This document shows positions 1 to 8,112 of a DNA stretch of 64,000 bases, one piece after another. The notes below the pieces were generated by a model that saw nothing but the letters and a program-made list of their open reading frames with translations, made no database searches and was not told the origin of the DNA. Position 1 is the first letter of the stretch; each line of letters starts with the position of its first letter. A program made the position numbers and the translations under genes. Where the stretch lies: the NCBI GenBank assembly GCA_902602515.1, contig CACKRG010000001.1:248001-312000 (forward strand). Direction: 5' to 3'. This DNA is from an uncultured Alphaproteobacteria bacterium. GTDB lineage: Bacteria; Pseudomonadota; Alphaproteobacteria; HIMB59; GCA-002718135.

Positions 1-1327
1 ACAAAGGCCCTTTTTGTAATGCCTGTAAAAAAAATCTTTGTCCTGCCATCATCATTTTAAGATCTTCCTCATTTTTGAGGAGATTTAGCTGAATTTCTGG
101 AGGATCTTTAAAATTTGATGATTTAAGTTTAACGTAACCTCTTGATTTTGGTTTAGTCATAACTGTAGTTATTGACATTCCATAATTATCATCAATAACC
201 CCAATTGTATCAGAATTCATATATATACTGGGAACAAAGAAAGCTTGTATATATGCTAAATCTTCTTTATCAATTGGATTAACGAAAGCTCCAGCCTCAA
301 CACCAGTTGAGTTTACCCTTCCTGTCCCAAATAAAAGAAATTCTAAACCATTTTTAATCATTCTCCATCCTTCACCTTGCTTGTAATAACCAAATTTACC
401 ATTAGCTTTAGCTATTAACGGACATTCTGGATGATCCATTAGATTTTTTCCTACACCTGGAAGATTACTTTTACATTTTATTGAAAAATTATCTAATTCT
501 TCTTCATCACCAATACCTGATAACATCAAAATTTTTGGTGTTATGAATGAACCTGATGATAAAATTATTTCTTTATTTGCAAAAATTTTCTCTTCTTTTC
601 CAAAAGAATTTTCAACAATTACACCAATAGCTTTATTATTTTCAATTATTATTTTTTTAACCTTAGTTTCCAACATTAGTTTTAATAAAGGGTTATTTTT
701 TTGTGGCTCTACAAAAGCATAAGCAGCTGAAGATCTTTTTCCTTTTTGATTCATAAATTGGTAAAGACCAACACCTTTTTGATTTTCTCCATTAAAATCA
801 TCAGTGATTTTTACACCAAGAGAAGCAACGGATTCTATAAAATCGTATGATAATTGATCAACGTATGGTGAGTCTGAGACATTTAAGTTTCCGTTTTTGC
901 CATGATATTCATTTTCTAGTCGGGAATTATTTTCCATCTCTTTGAAATATGGAAGCAATGTATCCCAATCCCATTTTATACTATCATTATTTACTCTTAA
1001 AATATCATCCCATTCATTATAGTCTTCTGCCCTTCCTCTCATATAAACTTGAGCATTGATTGAGGTGCCACCTCCTAATACATTTCCTTGAGGAATTATA
1101 TTAATTCTCCCTTGTAAATGTTTTTGAGAATTAGTTTTATGATACGTTGCATATTTAGAATTATTTACTAATTTAAAAAAACCTGCAGGCACATCTAATA
1201 AAAAGTTATAATTTGAATATCCTGCTTCAATTAATGTAACTGATTTTTTGGATTTAAGAATTTTATGAGTTAATGCACATCCAGATGCTCCGCCACCTAC
1301 AACAATATAGTCAGAATATTTATCCAT
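1..1327 (-). CDS. GMC-family FAD oxidoreductase (choline dehydrogenase-like), C-terminus cut by window edge
   Basis: The reverse strand from the ATG at 1327 stays open for 442 codons to the window edge, so the C-terminal part with the catalytic His is missing. The protein starts MDKYSDYIVVGGGASG, which is the N-terminal FAD-binding GxGxxG motif of glucose-methanol-choline oxidoreductases, and contains the family signature VLGGGTSINAQVYMRGR near residue 85 and a second GMC block around FITPKILMLSGIG. It is a paralogue of the complete GMC enzyme at 8109-9707. It starts 3 nt after the SDR at 1331-2095, so the two form one operon. Family members oxidise an alcohol group on choline, sugars or polyols using FAD; the substrate here is unknown but the neighbours suggest a polyol or sugar. 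Confidence 0.9.
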   Translation of the reverse strand, partial: MDKYSDYIVVGGGASGCALTHKILKSKKSVTLIEAGYSNYNFLLDVPAGFFKLVNNSKYATYHKTNSQKHLQGRINIIPQGNVLGGGTSINAQVYMRGRAEDYNEWDDILRVNNDSIKWDWDTLLPYFKEMENNSRLENEYHGKNGNLNVSDSPYVDQLSYDFIESVASLGVKITDDFNGENQKGVGLYQFMNQKGKRSSAAYAFVEPQKNNPLLKLMLETKVKKIIIENNKAIGVIVENSFGKEEKIFANKEIILSSGSFITPKILMLSGIGDEEELDNFSIKCKSNLPGVGKNLMDHPECPLIAKANGKFGYYKQGEGWRMIKNGLEFLLFGTGRVNSTGVEAGAFVNPIDKEDLAYIQAFFVPSIYMNSDTIGVIDDNYGMSITTVMTKPKSRGYVKLKSSNFKDPPEIQLNLLKNEEDLKMMMAGQRFFLQALQKGPL

Positions 1328-1330
1328 TAG

Positions 1331-2095
1331 TTATCTTGTTGTGTAACCTCCATCAACGACTAGAACTGCACCTGTAATATAACTTGAAGCTGGGCTACAT
1401 AAAAATAATGCAGCTGCTCCTATTTCGTCTGTTTCAGCCATTCGATTAAGAGGTGTCATACTATTCCAAGTTGGATACCAATGCTCATGTTCTTTAGGTA
1501 GACTTGTCATCTCAGTTCTAAAGTAACCAGGAGCTATAGCATTTACTCTAATATTTTTATCAGCAAAATCACTTGCCAAACTTTTTGTTATCATATGTAC
1601 TGCAGCTTTAGATGCGTTGTAAGCAACCTGAGGCTGAGGAATATTAGAAATTATTCCCGATACAGATCCAATATTTAATATAACACCACTACCCTGCTTT
1701 TTCATTGGTGTTATTGCAGATCTACACATCCTAAATACCGCATCTACATTTATATTCATTATTTTATCAAGTAAGTCATCATTAAATTCTTCCATTTCTC
1801 CGTGTTGTGCAACACCAGCATTGTTAACGAGAATATCAATTGATCCATATTTATTAAGAGTAAAATCAATTATTTTTTGAGGAATAGATTTATCAGTCAT
1901 ATCACATTCGTAAAATTCAACTTCATAACCAGCTTTTTTTAAACTTTCAAAACCACCAAATTTATCTGTTCTACTAGTTACAACTAATTTTGCACCCGCT
2001 TCTCCTAATGCATGTGCAATAGCAAGGCCAATACCTCTGGTTCCACCTGTGACAACTGCTACCTTATCAGTAATTTTGAATCGTTCTAAAATCAT
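1331..2095 (-). CDS. Short-chain dehydrogenase/reductase (SDR), polyol/sugar type
   Basis: A 254-residue classical SDR. The Rossmann motif TGGTRGIG is at residues 16-23, NNAG at 91-94, the catalytic Ser near 144 and YxxxK at Tyr159/Lys163 (YNASK). It ends with the usual GAVLVVDGGYTTR tail. It oxidises or reduces a hydroxyl/keto group with NAD(P); substrate is not readable. It is the first gene of a leftward operon with the GMC oxidoreductase and is divergent from the polyol-type ABC operon, across a 200-bp region with inverted repeats, so co-regulation with that transporter is likely. Length and motifs are fully typical. Confidence 0.92.
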   Translation of the reverse strand: MILERFKITDKVAVVTGGTRGIGLAIAHALGEAGAKLVVTSRTDKFGGFESLKKAGYEVEFYECDMTDKSIPQKIIDFTLNKYGSIDILVNNAGVAQHGEMEEFNDDLLDKIMNINVDAVFRMCRSAITPMKKQGSGVILNIGSVSGIISNIPQPQVAYNASKAAVHMITKSLASDFADKNIRVNAIAPGYFRTEMTSLPKEHEHWYPTWNSMTPLNRMAETDEIGAAALFLCSPASSYITGAVLVVDGGYTTR

Positions 2096-2196
2096 TTAAC
2101 CCCCAGCAATTAAATATTAATAATTAATAACAACATAAATAACCATAAAAACAATAGCAAATTCGAGAAATTTTTAAATTTCAAAATTATGAAATA

Positions 2197-2216
2197 TTAT
2201 GCAAATAATTGCATAA
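2197..2216. promoter_or_regulatory. Perfect inverted repeat, candidate operator (TTATGCAA-N4-TTGCATAA)
   Basis: TTATGCAA (2197-2204) and TTGCATAA (2209-2216) are exact reverse complements separated by ATAA. The right arm overlaps the likely -35 element of the rightward promoter, which is where a repressor would act. It lies in the divergent spacer between the SDR/GMC operon and the ABC operon. No regulator gene is visible next to it in the window. Confidence 0.6.
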
Positions 2217-2238
2217 AGGGGTTGATAAAAATTATAAT
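2209..2238 (+). promoter_or_regulatory. Likely sigma70-type promoter of the polyol ABC operon
   Basis: TTGCAT (2209-2214), 18-nt spacer, then a perfect TATAAT (2233-2238). The -10 lies 57 nt before the start codon at 2296. Position and hexamers fit, but AT-rich DNA makes chance matches common. Confidence 0.5.
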
Positions 2239-2255
2239 CTAAGTACAAATTCACT

Positions 2256-2271
2256 ATAAACGTTTGTTTAT
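2256..2271. promoter_or_regulatory. Second inverted repeat in the same spacer (ATAAAC-N4-GTTTAT)
   Basis: ATAAAC (2256-2261) and GTTTAT (2266-2271) are perfect complements around GTTT. The repeat lies about 18 nt downstream of the predicted -10, which would place it in the early transcribed region and make it a second candidate operator. Confidence 0.45.
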
Positions 2272-2295
2272 GTTATTTATTCAATAGGAGGAATA

Positions 2296-3720
2296 ATGAA
2301 AAAATTAGTTATTGCACTAGTTGCATCTATTTTTTCTTTCTCAGTAATGGCTGATGGTCATGCTGAATGGTGGAAAAAAGCAGGTGCTCCTTACGCAGGT
2401 ACAGTTCTTCAAGGTGTAGCTGAAAATACACCCCCAGGACAATTTGCTGGAGAAGTTTTAGCAAAAGATTTTGAAGCACTAACTGGAATTAAAGTTCAAC
2501 TAGAAAATACTTCTTGGGACTCTATGTATGACAAAGCAATCAAAGATATGGAAGCAAATTCTGGTATCTATGACTTTGTATATATTGAACAAGATATTGT
2601 TTATGATTACCTAAACAGAGATTTCTTAGTCAATATTTCAGAAGGTCTAGCTAACAATCCTGATCTTCAAGCTCCTGGTGTAAGTCTTGATGACTTCACA
2701 ACTTTCATAGACTATTTTAAGGATGGTTCTGGTGATGTTTTTGGAGTTCCAATGGAAGCTTTCATAAAAGTATACCTTTACAGAAAAGATTTGTTTGAAG
2801 CAGCAGATGCAAAAGCTGCATTCAGAGCTCAATATGGTTATGGTTTAGCACCAGCAACTTCTTTTGAGCAATATAGAGACAATGCTGAGTTTTTCACACA
2901 CTACTGTGCTGACAATGGTATGGAATGTTGGGGAACAACTGTTCAAGGACATACTGGTCACCCAGCTTCAACATATGAATTCTTAGAATCTATTGGACCA
3001 TCTTTCGGTTTATACAACTGGGGTGTAAATATGGATAGCTATCAATCATGTGTGGAAAATGGTGGACAGTTAAATGGTGGAAGAGCAAAGGCAGCTCTAA
3101 ACTTCTGGACACAATTATTACCTTTTGCTCCACCTGAAGCACTACAAAGTACTTGGAGTGAAGTTGGGGCATCTTTTGCAGCAGGAAGAGCTGCTCAAGG
3201 TTGGGTATACGGTGAAAACGCTGCATGGATTGCAACTGATGCAGAAAAATCTGCTGTTGTAGGAAATGTTGGAGTTATGTTACCACCTACTGCACCTGGT
3301 GTTATGACACAAGCTGCTTCTGGTAATGGTTACATTGGTTATTTTGATGGAGGTGCTTATGGTATTCCTCATTCATCAAAAAACAAAGAAGCAACTATGC
3401 TTTGGTTGCAATATGTAGCTCAAAATGAAGTACAAGCTGACTGGGCAATTGCTGGTGGACGTATTACGCATAAATCAACTTATGCAGATCCAAAAGTAAT
3501 GGCTGTTGATGAACAAGCTGATGGTTACTTTACATTAATGAGAGATACTGGCTTCTTATACGCTGGTGCACCTCCATTCCCATTCCATGGAGCGGGAAGA
3601 GCTGCTATTGATCCTTTCATTTACAAAGCTCTAGCTGGGGAAATGACTCCAGAAGCTGCTCTTGATGGAGCATGTGCGGCGCTTGATAAAGTAATGTCTG
3701 ACCTTGGTTACCAAGGTTAA
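2296..3720 (+). CDS. Periplasmic substrate-binding protein of a GlpV-like (glycerol/polyol) ABC importer
   Basis: A 474-residue extracellular solute-binding protein with a clear signal peptide ([19 protein letters not shown], cleaved before DGHAEWW). Text such as [19 protein letters not shown] and [10 protein letters not shown] near residues 73-105 resembles, from memory, the binding protein of the rhizobial GlpSTPQV glycerol/polyol importers. The start is fixed by a perfect AGGAGG at 2286-2291. It is followed by a hairpin terminator and then the permeases, so it is probably made in excess over them. Downstream xylitol-, mannitol- and GMC-type dehydrogenases point to a polyol ligand; which one is not known. 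Confidence 0.85.
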   Translation: MKKLVIALVASIFSFSVMADGHAEWWKKAGAPYAGTVLQGVAENTPPGQFAGEVLAKDFEALTGIKVQLENTSWDSMYDKAIKDMEANSGIYDFVYIEQDIVYDYLNRDFLVNISEGLANNPDLQAPGVSLDDFTTFIDYFKDGSGDVFGVPMEAFIKVYLYRKDLFEAADAKAAFRAQYGYGLAPATSFEQYRDNAEFFTHYCADNGMECWGTTVQGHTGHPASTYEFLESIGPSFGLYNWGVNMDSYQSCVENGGQLNGGRAKAALNFWTQLLPFAPPEALQSTWSEVGASFAAGRAAQGWVYGENAAWIATDAEKSAVVGNVGVMLPPTAPGVMTQAASGNGYIGYFDGGAYGIPHSSKNKEATMLWLQYVAQNEVQADWAIAGGRITHKSTYADPKVMAVDEQADGYFTLMRDTGFLYAGAPPFPFHGAGRAAIDPFIYKALAGEMTPEAALDGACAALDKVMSDLGYQG

Positions 3721-3733
3721 TTAATCTTTAAAT

Positions 3734-3759
3734 GGGAGGCTTTATAGCCTCCCTTTTTT
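3734..3759 (+). terminator. Intercistronic attenuator/terminator between binding protein and permease
   Basis: GGGAGGC (3734-3740), TTTATA loop, GCCTCCC (3747-3753), then six T. This is a classical Rho-independent terminator directly after the binding-protein gene. The T tract ends at the base before the permease ATG at 3760. Read-through would give less permease than binding protein. The only SD-like sequence for the permease (GGGAGG) is inside the hairpin stem. Confidence 0.85.
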
Positions 3760-4641
3760 ATGTTTTCTAATAATAAAACCGGTTGGTTACTTTTATCACC
3801 AACAATTCTTATACTTTTTTTAGTTGGGCTAGTTCCTTTCTTTTATGTTTTATATGTTGGTTTTTTTAAATGGAATCCTCTTGCTGTTGATCCTTCAATG
3901 CAATTTGAGGGCTTTGGATATAATTACAGAGAGCTAATTTTTGATGAAGTTTTTTTAAGTTCAATTTGGCGTTCAATTAGATTTGCAGTTGTCACATTAT
4001 TTTTTGAATTAAGTTTAGGATTTTTGTTAGCTTTATCTTTATTAAGTTCTTTTCCGTTAAAATCTTTTTTCAGAGGTGTGCATACTTTACCTTTGGTAAT
4101 CGCACCAATAGTTGTTGGTTCAATATTTAAGTTATTTAGTGTTCAAGGATTAGGACCTCTGCCTCATTTTTTAAAAGATTTTTTTGGGTATACGCTAAAT
4201 TATGGTTTAAATGCTGATCAAGCTTTCTGGATGATTGTTATAATGGATATCTGGCATTGGACTCCATTTGTTACTTTAACATTACTTGCTGGGTTAAGTG
4301 CCCTCCCTCAAGATCCATATGAGTCAGCCAAAATTGATGGAGCAAATAATTTCCAAATATTTATCTATATAACTATTCCCATGATGGTGCCGGTTTTGAT
4401 AGTTGTTATTTTTATTAGATTAATGGACTCACTTAAGATTGTTGATGAAGTATGGATGCTCACTGGAGGTGGGCCAGGTTATGCAACAAGATTTACAGGC
4501 ATTCATATATGGAAAGAAGTTTTTGAAAAAAGATTTTATGGTTTTGGATCAGCTATGTCGATTTTATATTTATATATAACAATTGTCATTTGTTGGTTGC
4601 TTTATAGTGTAATGGTTTCGAGGGGGAAAAGTGAAGATTAG
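3760..4641 (+). CDS. ABC importer permease, MalF/UgpA type
   Basis: A 293-residue inner-membrane protein with six predicted hydrophobic segments. The EAA loop that docks the ATPase is seen near residue 190 ([21 protein letters not shown]). It starts with ATG directly after the T tract of the preceding terminator and has no free Shine-Dalgarno; no other in-frame start lies close, so this start is likely but unusual. It pairs with the permease at 4631-5485. No ATPase gene follows in this operon. Confidence 0.92.
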   Translation: MFSNNKTGWLLLSPTILILFLVGLVPFFYVLYVGFFKWNPLAVDPSMQFEGFGYNYRELIFDEVFLSSIWRSIRFAVVTLFFELSLGFLLALSLLSSFPLKSFFRGVHTLPLVIAPIVVGSIFKLFSVQGLGPLPHFLKDFFGYTLNYGLNADQAFWMIVIMDIWHWTPFVTLTLLAGLSALPQDPYESAKIDGANNFQIFIYITIPMMVPVLIVVIFIRLMDSLKIVDEVWMLTGGGPGYATRFTGIHIWKEVFEKRFYGFGSAMSILYLYITIVICWLLYSVMVSRGKSED

Positions 4642-5485
4642 AAAAGTTATTGGAAAAATCAGTACTACAATTCTTTGGGCTATATTAACATTAATTACAT
4701 TATTCCCAATTTATTGGATGATTTTAGTCTCAACAAGAACACCGGTTGAATTATTTGGTAAGCCAGATTTGAGTCCTACATTTTTTCAAAAAATACATTG
4801 GAAAAATTTTACTAAACCTTTTATCGATGGAATTTATTCTGATTATCTCTTTAATTCAATTATTGTTGCTACTTCAAATGCTGCCTTAGTAACTGTATTA
4901 GCATTAATGGCCACGTATGCTCTATCCAGATTTAAATTACCTGGATCAGAAAGTATATTTTTTTGGACTATGACAAATAGAATGGCTCCACCTGCTGCAT
5001 TTATGTTGCCTTTGTTTTTATTGTTCTCAACTGTTTTTAAATTTGGCGATTTTACTCTATTCGATACAAAAATTGGATTAATATTATTATACTGTGTCTT
5101 TAATTTACCTTTTGCTATTTGGCTTTTAAAAGGAATTATTGATGGAATTCCAAAAGAATTAGACGAAGCCATGATAGTTGATGGTGCCAATTTATTTACA
5201 GTGCTTTGGAAATTAATAATACCTCTTGCAGCTCCTGGTATTGCTGTAACGTCACTACTTAGTTTTTTATTCGCGTGGAATGAATATTTATTAGCTTCAA
5301 CTCTTACTAGTGTTTATGCTAGAACAATTCCAACAGGTTTATCAGAATTTGTAACAACGACTGGTACAAATTGGGGAACTATGGCAGCTGTTGCATTAGT
5401 TTCAATGATACCTGCTTTAATCTTTTTATTTTTAGTACAAAGGTATATTGTAGCAGGATTAACATTTGGAGCAGTTAAAGGTTAA
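4631..5485 (+). CDS. ABC importer permease, MalG/UgpE type
   Basis: A 284-residue permease with six hydrophobic segments and an EAA loop near residue 180 ([22 protein letters not shown]). The start is GTG at 4631, with AGGGGG at 4621-4626, and overlaps the end of the first permease by 11 bp, so the two are translationally coupled. It forms the heterodimeric channel with its partner. Its ATPase is absent from the operon; the ATPases at 40465 and 45384 or genes outside the window must energise it. Confidence 0.92.
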   Translation: MKIRKVIGKISTTILWAILTLITLFPIYWMILVSTRTPVELFGKPDLSPTFFQKIHWKNFTKPFIDGIYSDYLFNSIIVATSNAALVTVLALMATYALSRFKLPGSESIFFWTMTNRMAPPAAFMLPLFLLFSTVFKFGDFTLFDTKIGLILLYCVFNLPFAIWLLKGIIDGIPKELDEAMIVDGANLFTVLWKLIIPLAAPGIAVTSLLSFLFAWNEYLLASTLTSVYARTIPTGLSEFVTTTGTNWGTMAAVALVSMIPALIFLFLVQRYIVAGLTFGAVKG

Positions 5486-5486
5486 A

Positions 5487-5666
5487 ATGAAAAAAAGAGG
5501 TTTTATTCCTATCGATACTAATTGGTTTGATAGACTCTTCATTGGAGTTATTAGTTTTGTTGCATTGCAATTATTTTGGATGCGCTTTTTAGAAAATATT
5601 CTATCAATTAATTTTGCTATGGGAATAGGTGTAGCTTGGATAATATTTGTTATTTGGAAAGGATAA
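5487..5666 (+). CDS. Small membrane protein, resembles the C-terminal part of DUF2160
   Basis: A 59-residue protein with two hydrophobic segments. Its start KKRGFIPIDTNWFDRLFIG resembles, from memory, the second half of DUF2160 proteins, which accompany GlpPQ-type permeases in rhizobial and rhodobacterial polyol ABC operons. I start it at ATG 5487, one base after the permease stop, with AAAGG at 5477-5481; a TTG at 5466 would add seven residues inside the permease gene. Known DUF2160 proteins are about 90 residues, so the first membrane segment is missing here. Role in the transporter is unknown. Confidence 0.7.
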   Translation: MKKRGFIPIDTNWFDRLFIGVISFVALQLFWMRFLENILSINFAMGIGVAWIIFVIWKG

Positions 5667-5669
5667 AAA

Positions 5670-6713
5670 ATGAAAGCTTTAGTACTAGAAAAACAATTAG
5701 AATTAAACTTACGTGACATTGATCTTCCAACTGAAGTTGGTCCTGATGATGTTAAAATTAAAATGCATACTGTTGGAATTTGTGGATCAGATATTCATTA
5801 TTATGAACACGGCAAAATTGGACAATGGCACGTTAATGCGCCAATGGTTTTAGGACACGAAGGATCAGGCACAGTAATTGCAGTAGGAGAAAATGAAAAA
5901 ATTTTAAAAGAAGGTGATAGAGTGTGTATTGAGCCTCAAGTTGTTAGTAAAAAATCAAAAGAGTATAAGCTAGGAATGTACAATTATGATCAGAAAGTAA
6001 AGTTTTGGGCAACTCCACCCATTCATGGTTGTCTTGCTCCAGAAGTAATTTTCCCAGGTGATATGGTATTTAAGATTCCTGATAATTTATCTTATGCTGA
6101 AGGAGCAATGGTTGAACCATTAGCAGTAGGTATGCAAGGTGTTACGAAAGCAAAAATAAAACCAGGTCAAATTGGATTGGTTATGGGTTGTGGACCTATT
6201 GGGCTAGTAACTGGTTTAGCTGCATTAGCTGGTGGTTGCTCAAAAGTTTATATTGCAGATATTCTCTCTGAAAAATTAAAAATGTGTGAACATTATCCTG
6301 ATTTAATTCCAGTTGATCTATCAAAAGAGAATTTATCTGAGAGAGTAATGGATGACACAAATGGTTGGGGTGTTGATCGTTTTTTTGAGTGTAGTGGTGC
6401 AGTTAAAGCATACGAAGCTATATTTTCTTGTTGTTCTCCAGGAGCGCATGTTGTGTTGATTGGAAATAATGCAGAACCTGTTCCAATGAATTGGGCAATC
6501 TTGTTTGCTAAAGGTTTAGAATATCAGACTGTTCATAGATATTCGCATCAGTATGAACCATCAATTAGATTATTGGGAAGTGGAAAAATTGATGTAAAAC
6601 CAATGATTACTCATACATTTAAATTTGAAGAAAGTGTTTTGGCTTTTGAAAGAGCTGCGGAACACAGACCTACAGATGTAAAACTTCAAATAAAAATAGA
6701 TGAAGAAAAATGA
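5670..6713 (+). CDS. Zinc-dependent polyol dehydrogenase, xylitol/sorbitol (L-iditol 2-) dehydrogenase-like
   Basis: A 347-residue medium-chain dehydrogenase. Catalytic zinc ligands Cys38, His63 and Glu64 (GHEGSG) are present, as is the NAD-binding GCGPIG motif near 175. The ATPPIHGC and VEPLAVGMQG segments match the sorbitol/xylitol dehydrogenase branch. The four cysteines of the structural zinc lobe are replaced (IEPQVVSKKSKEYKLGMYNY), so only the catalytic zinc is expected. It probably oxidises a polyol such as xylitol or sorbitol to the 2-ketose, which xylulokinase (9691-11175) could then phosphorylate. It is 3 nt after the small membrane protein gene and overlaps the next gene by 14 bp. 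Confidence 0.88.
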   Translation: MKALVLEKQLELNLRDIDLPTEVGPDDVKIKMHTVGICGSDIHYYEHGKIGQWHVNAPMVLGHEGSGTVIAVGENEKILKEGDRVCIEPQVVSKKSKEYKLGMYNYDQKVKFWATPPIHGCLAPEVIFPGDMVFKIPDNLSYAEGAMVEPLAVGMQGVTKAKIKPGQIGLVMGCGPIGLVTGLAALAGGCSKVYIADILSEKLKMCEHYPDLIPVDLSKENLSERVMDDTNGWGVDRFFECSGAVKAYEAIFSCCSPGAHVVLIGNNAEPVPMNWAILFAKGLEYQTVHRYSHQYEPSIRLLGSGKIDVKPMITHTFKFEESVLAFERAAEHRPTDVKLQIKIDEEK

Positions 6714-8112
6714 GCTAGAAGTACCTTCTTTTAAAAGAGAAGAATGTAAGATTGGAATTATTCACTTAGGTGCTGGTAATTTTCATAGGGCTCATCAAGC
6801 GTTATATATAAACGATTACCTAAACCAAACAAATGATCTTCAATGGGGCATTTGCGCCATAAATCTTAGAAAAGAAGAACAAGAGAATTTTGATTATTTA
6901 AGAAATAGAGATGGAAAATATATATTAAAAACTATTTCTACATCGGGTGATACTAAATATAAGGAAATTCATTCAATACAGAATTTGATTGATTGGAGTA
7001 AAGATAAAGAAGAAGCTGAAAATGCTTTAATGAATTCTAATATTGAATTAGTAACTATGACAGTTACAGAAAGTGGATATTATATTAGTGAAAATAATCA
7101 ATTAAATCTTACCTTAGAAATTGTTAAAGATAATATTGAAAATAAAGAAAGTACAATCATTTTTTCATATCTTTTAAGAGCTTTAAAGAAAAGAATGATT
7201 TCTATTGATAAAGAAATAACTCTTCTTTGTTGTGACAATATTAGAGAAAATGGTTTAATGCTTGAAAATGCTCTAAAAATTTACGTAGAAAATTCAGGGG
7301 AATTTGAACTCTTAGAATGGATAAACCATAAAGTAAGTTTTCCTTCATGTGTTGTTGATAGAATTACTCCAAGACCTCCAGATTATCTTGAAAATGAAAT
7401 AGCTGACAATTTTAATATAAAAGAAAAATGCAGTGTAATGGCAGAGCCATTTATTCAATGGGTAATTGAAGATAATTTTATTGGAAAGAGACCAGATCTC
7501 GAAAAAGTTGGAGTACAATTTGTTAAAAATGTATTTCCTTATGAAGAAGCTAAGATAAGAATTTTAAATGGTGGTCATGTAGCATTAAGCTATTTTGGTG
7601 CATTAAAAAAATATATTACATATGATGAAGCTATTTCTGACAAAGAATTGCAACAATATTTTTTTAAACTTGAAAGAAAAGAAATAATACCAGCATTAGG
7701 AGATGAAGCGCCTTTTGATCTTGAAGAATATATGATGATTATTTTTGATAGATTTAAAAATGCTAATATTGGCGATAAACTTGAAAGAATTGCAATGGAT
7801 GGTGTAGGAAAATTTCCCATATTTATTTTACCAACAATAAATAAATGTTTTGAAAAAAATATTATTCCAGAAAATTCGATAGATGCCATAGCAAGTTGGT
7901 ATGTATTTATGTGTAAAATATTATCTAAAAATCTTAGTTTTAACTATTATGAACCCAGTTGGGATTGGATCAAAAATTATTTATCAGAAGACAGAATAGA
8001 AGATTTTATATTTTTAAAAGAATTATGGGGCGATACACCAAAAAAATATAATAAATTTTCAGAGTTATTATCTAGTAAAATTAAATTTTTACAAACTATA
8101 TACTCAAAATGA
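6700..8112 (+). CDS. Mannitol dehydrogenase family protein (mannitol 2-dehydrogenase/fructuronate reductase)
   Basis: A 470-residue member of the long-chain mannitol dehydrogenase family. The N-terminal signature IIHLGAGNFHRAHQA is near residues 20-34, and the catalytic KxxxxNxxH motif appears as KIRILNGGH near 285. These zinc-independent enzymes interconvert a polyol or aldonate with a ketose or ketoaldonate using NAD(P). In this operon a polyol such as mannitol, arabitol or sorbitol is likely. The start lies inside the end of the preceding gene and the stop overlaps the next start (ATGA). Confidence 0.9.
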   Translation: MKKNELEVPSFKREECKIGIIHLGAGNFHRAHQALYINDYLNQTNDLQWGICAINLRKEEQENFDYLRNRDGKYILKTISTSGDTKYKEIHSIQNLIDWSKDKEEAENALMNSNIELVTMTVTESGYYISENNQLNLTLEIVKDNIENKESTIIFSYLLRALKKRMISIDKEITLLCCDNIRENGLMLENALKIYVENSGEFELLEWINHKVSFPSCVVDRITPRPPDYLENEIADNFNIKEKCSVMAEPFIQWVIEDNFIGKRPDLEKVGVQFVKNVFPYEEAKIRILNGGHVALSYFGALKKYITYDEAISDKELQQYFFKLERKEIIPALGDEAPFDLEEYMMIIFDRFKNANIGDKLERIAMDGVGKFPIFILPTINKCFEKNIIPENSIDAIASWYVFMCKILSKNLSFNYYEPSWDWIKNYLSEDRIEDFIFLKELWGDTPKKYNKFSELLSSKIKFLQTIYSK

